The notes under the pieces were generated by a model that saw only the letters and a list, made by a program, of their open reading frames with translations, was not told the DNA's origin and ran no database searches. From Crossaster papposus (taxonomy: Eukaryota; Echinodermata; Asteroidea; Velatida; Solasteridae), in contig JBAIAA010000117.1 of NCBI GenBank assembly GCA_037893245.1, forward strand, positions 1 to 64,000: 64,000 nt of DNA, in the 5' to 3' direction. The translations under genes were made by a program, and so were the position numbers. How positions within the stretch are numbered: the first letter of the stretch is position 1; each line of letters opens with the position of its first letter. Positions 63,701-64,000 of this stretch are shown one piece after another.

Positions 63701-64000
63701 TTTCACCGTCAGAACACAAAATAGACTTCCAACGCTCCCAAATGGTCTATAGAGCTCATTTAGCCTAACAAACACTTTTCGGTTTTTTTCACCGCCAGAA
63801 CACCAAATGGACATCCAACGCTCCCAAATGTTGTATAGTGCTCAATGAGCCTAACAAACACTTTTCGGTTTTTTTTCACCGTCAGAACACAAAATAGACT
63901 TCCAACGCTCCCAAATGGTCTATAGAGCTCATTTAGCCTAACAAACACTTTTCGGGTTTTGTTCACCATCAGAACACGAAATGGACTTCCAACGCTCCCA
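60701..64000 (+). repeat. Copy of 49.1-52.4 kb (offset 11,569), cut by the window end
   Basis: The block carries all private markers of the 49.1-kb block: the 84-bp A monomer near 60,831, CAAATATTG near 61,100, CTCCCGAATG near 61,266, TTTCATCGTC near 61,320 and AATGGTATATAG near 61,705. The last base lies within a C monomer beginning at 63,966, so the array extends beyond the right edge. By analogy with 52.2-53.2 kb a G-A''-D' group should follow. Confidence 0.88.

Larger units (their letters stand above)
1..64000 (+). repeat. Satellite DNA array, ~86-bp monomer, whole window
   Basis: The full window is a head-to-tail array of an approximately 86-bp unit. Monomer starts (CCGTCAG, CCATCAG or CCGCCAG) fall at 1, 88, 174, 260, 346, 433 and 519, and the spacing stays at 84-88 bp throughout apart from 82-83-bp and 52-53-bp deletion forms. 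The best conserved parts are the block GCCTAACAAACACTTTTCGG, the core CCCAAATGGTCTATAG and a T-run of about 5-9 bases just before CACCG. All units face the same way. I found no interruption by unique sequence, transposon or gene, and both ends lie inside the array. Such arrays are known from eukaryotic centromeric and heterochromatic DNA; the species and chromosomal site cannot be read from the sequence. Confidence 0.98.

Noticed and set aside
1..64000. Hundreds of open reading frames of 60-166 codons, mostly on the minus strand
   Set aside because: They repeat the same two peptide phases with the monomer, overlap each other, have no constant start context, and end or extend according to random monomer variants. 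The 86-bp period is not a multiple of three. I treat none as a gene.
1..64000. CRISPR array
   Set aside because: There are no short conserved repeats separated by unique spacers. Whole 86-bp units are similar along their full length, and no cas gene is present.
1..64000. Repeat-protein gene such as a large surface or adhesin gene
   Set aside because: A coding repeat would keep a length divisible by three and stay open. Here 52/53-, 82/83-, 84-, 86-, 87- and 88-bp units occur freely and stops appear in all frames.
1..64000. Inverted segments or retrotransposon fragments inside the array
   Set aside because: Every monomer I read carries TAACAAACACTTTTC or a close variant in the forward direction. 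I saw no long terminal repeat, target-site duplication or primer-binding site.

Overview
The whole 64,000-base window is one uninterrupted satellite DNA array. It is built from a tandem repeat of about 86 bp with roughly 40% G+C in the common form, and every unit lies in the same orientation. I see no protein-coding gene, RNA gene, transposon, CRISPR array or unique sequence. Both window ends cut through the array: it opens inside a higher-order unit and closes in the middle of a monomer, so the array is longer than the window. A pure satellite block of this size points to a eukaryotic heterochromatic or centromeric region from a long-read assembly. A plant is plausible, but the sequence alone does not identify the species.

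The array holds roughly 750 units of about a dozen recognisable monomer types. The letters are mine. A has AAAATAGAC with AGAGCTCATTTAG. B has CCGCCAG, GACATCC and GTTGTATAGTG. C has CCATCAG, CACGAAATGG and AGCGCTCAATGAG. D has AATACTCCC and GTCGATAGCG. E has GACATCC and GTTCTATAGTG. F has GTCAAAACACG and GACTTTCAACAC. G has AAACGGTC and TTTTCAAG. H has AAAATTGAC. I has CCTTCAG. T is a 53-bp unit carrying a 34-bp internal deletion. Types differ from each other by roughly 6-12% by eye, whereas the same position in successive higher-order copies is almost identical.

Layout. From 174 to 7,759 two nearly identical 3,793-bp higher-order units (about 46 monomers each) sit head to tail. From 7,760 to 15,417 a third unit is enlarged to 7,658 bp by three internal additions of 345, 434 and 3,086 bp, which account exactly for the difference. 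A fourth copy begins at 15,418 and breaks up near 16.9 kb. From about 16.9 to 23 kb the order changes to short periods (1,479, 1,048, 737 and 172 bp) rich in alternating A-B dimers. A diverged relative of the 3.8-kb unit returns at 23.0-26.8 kb. The 16.5-18.3 kb block then recurs at 26.8-28.5 kb, and a related block at 32.3-34.5 kb.

From about 34.5 kb to the end a second, more mosaic family dominates. Its periods are about 1.4 kb (37-40 kb), 3.18-3.52 kb (42.9-52 kb) and 2,048 bp (54.7-58.7 kb), and two long-range copies are offset by 7,530 and 11,569 bp. The array therefore looks like the product of repeated unequal exchange and segmental duplication at several scales. There are no genes that work together here; any function would be structural, such as a chromatin or centromere substrate, and that is inference.
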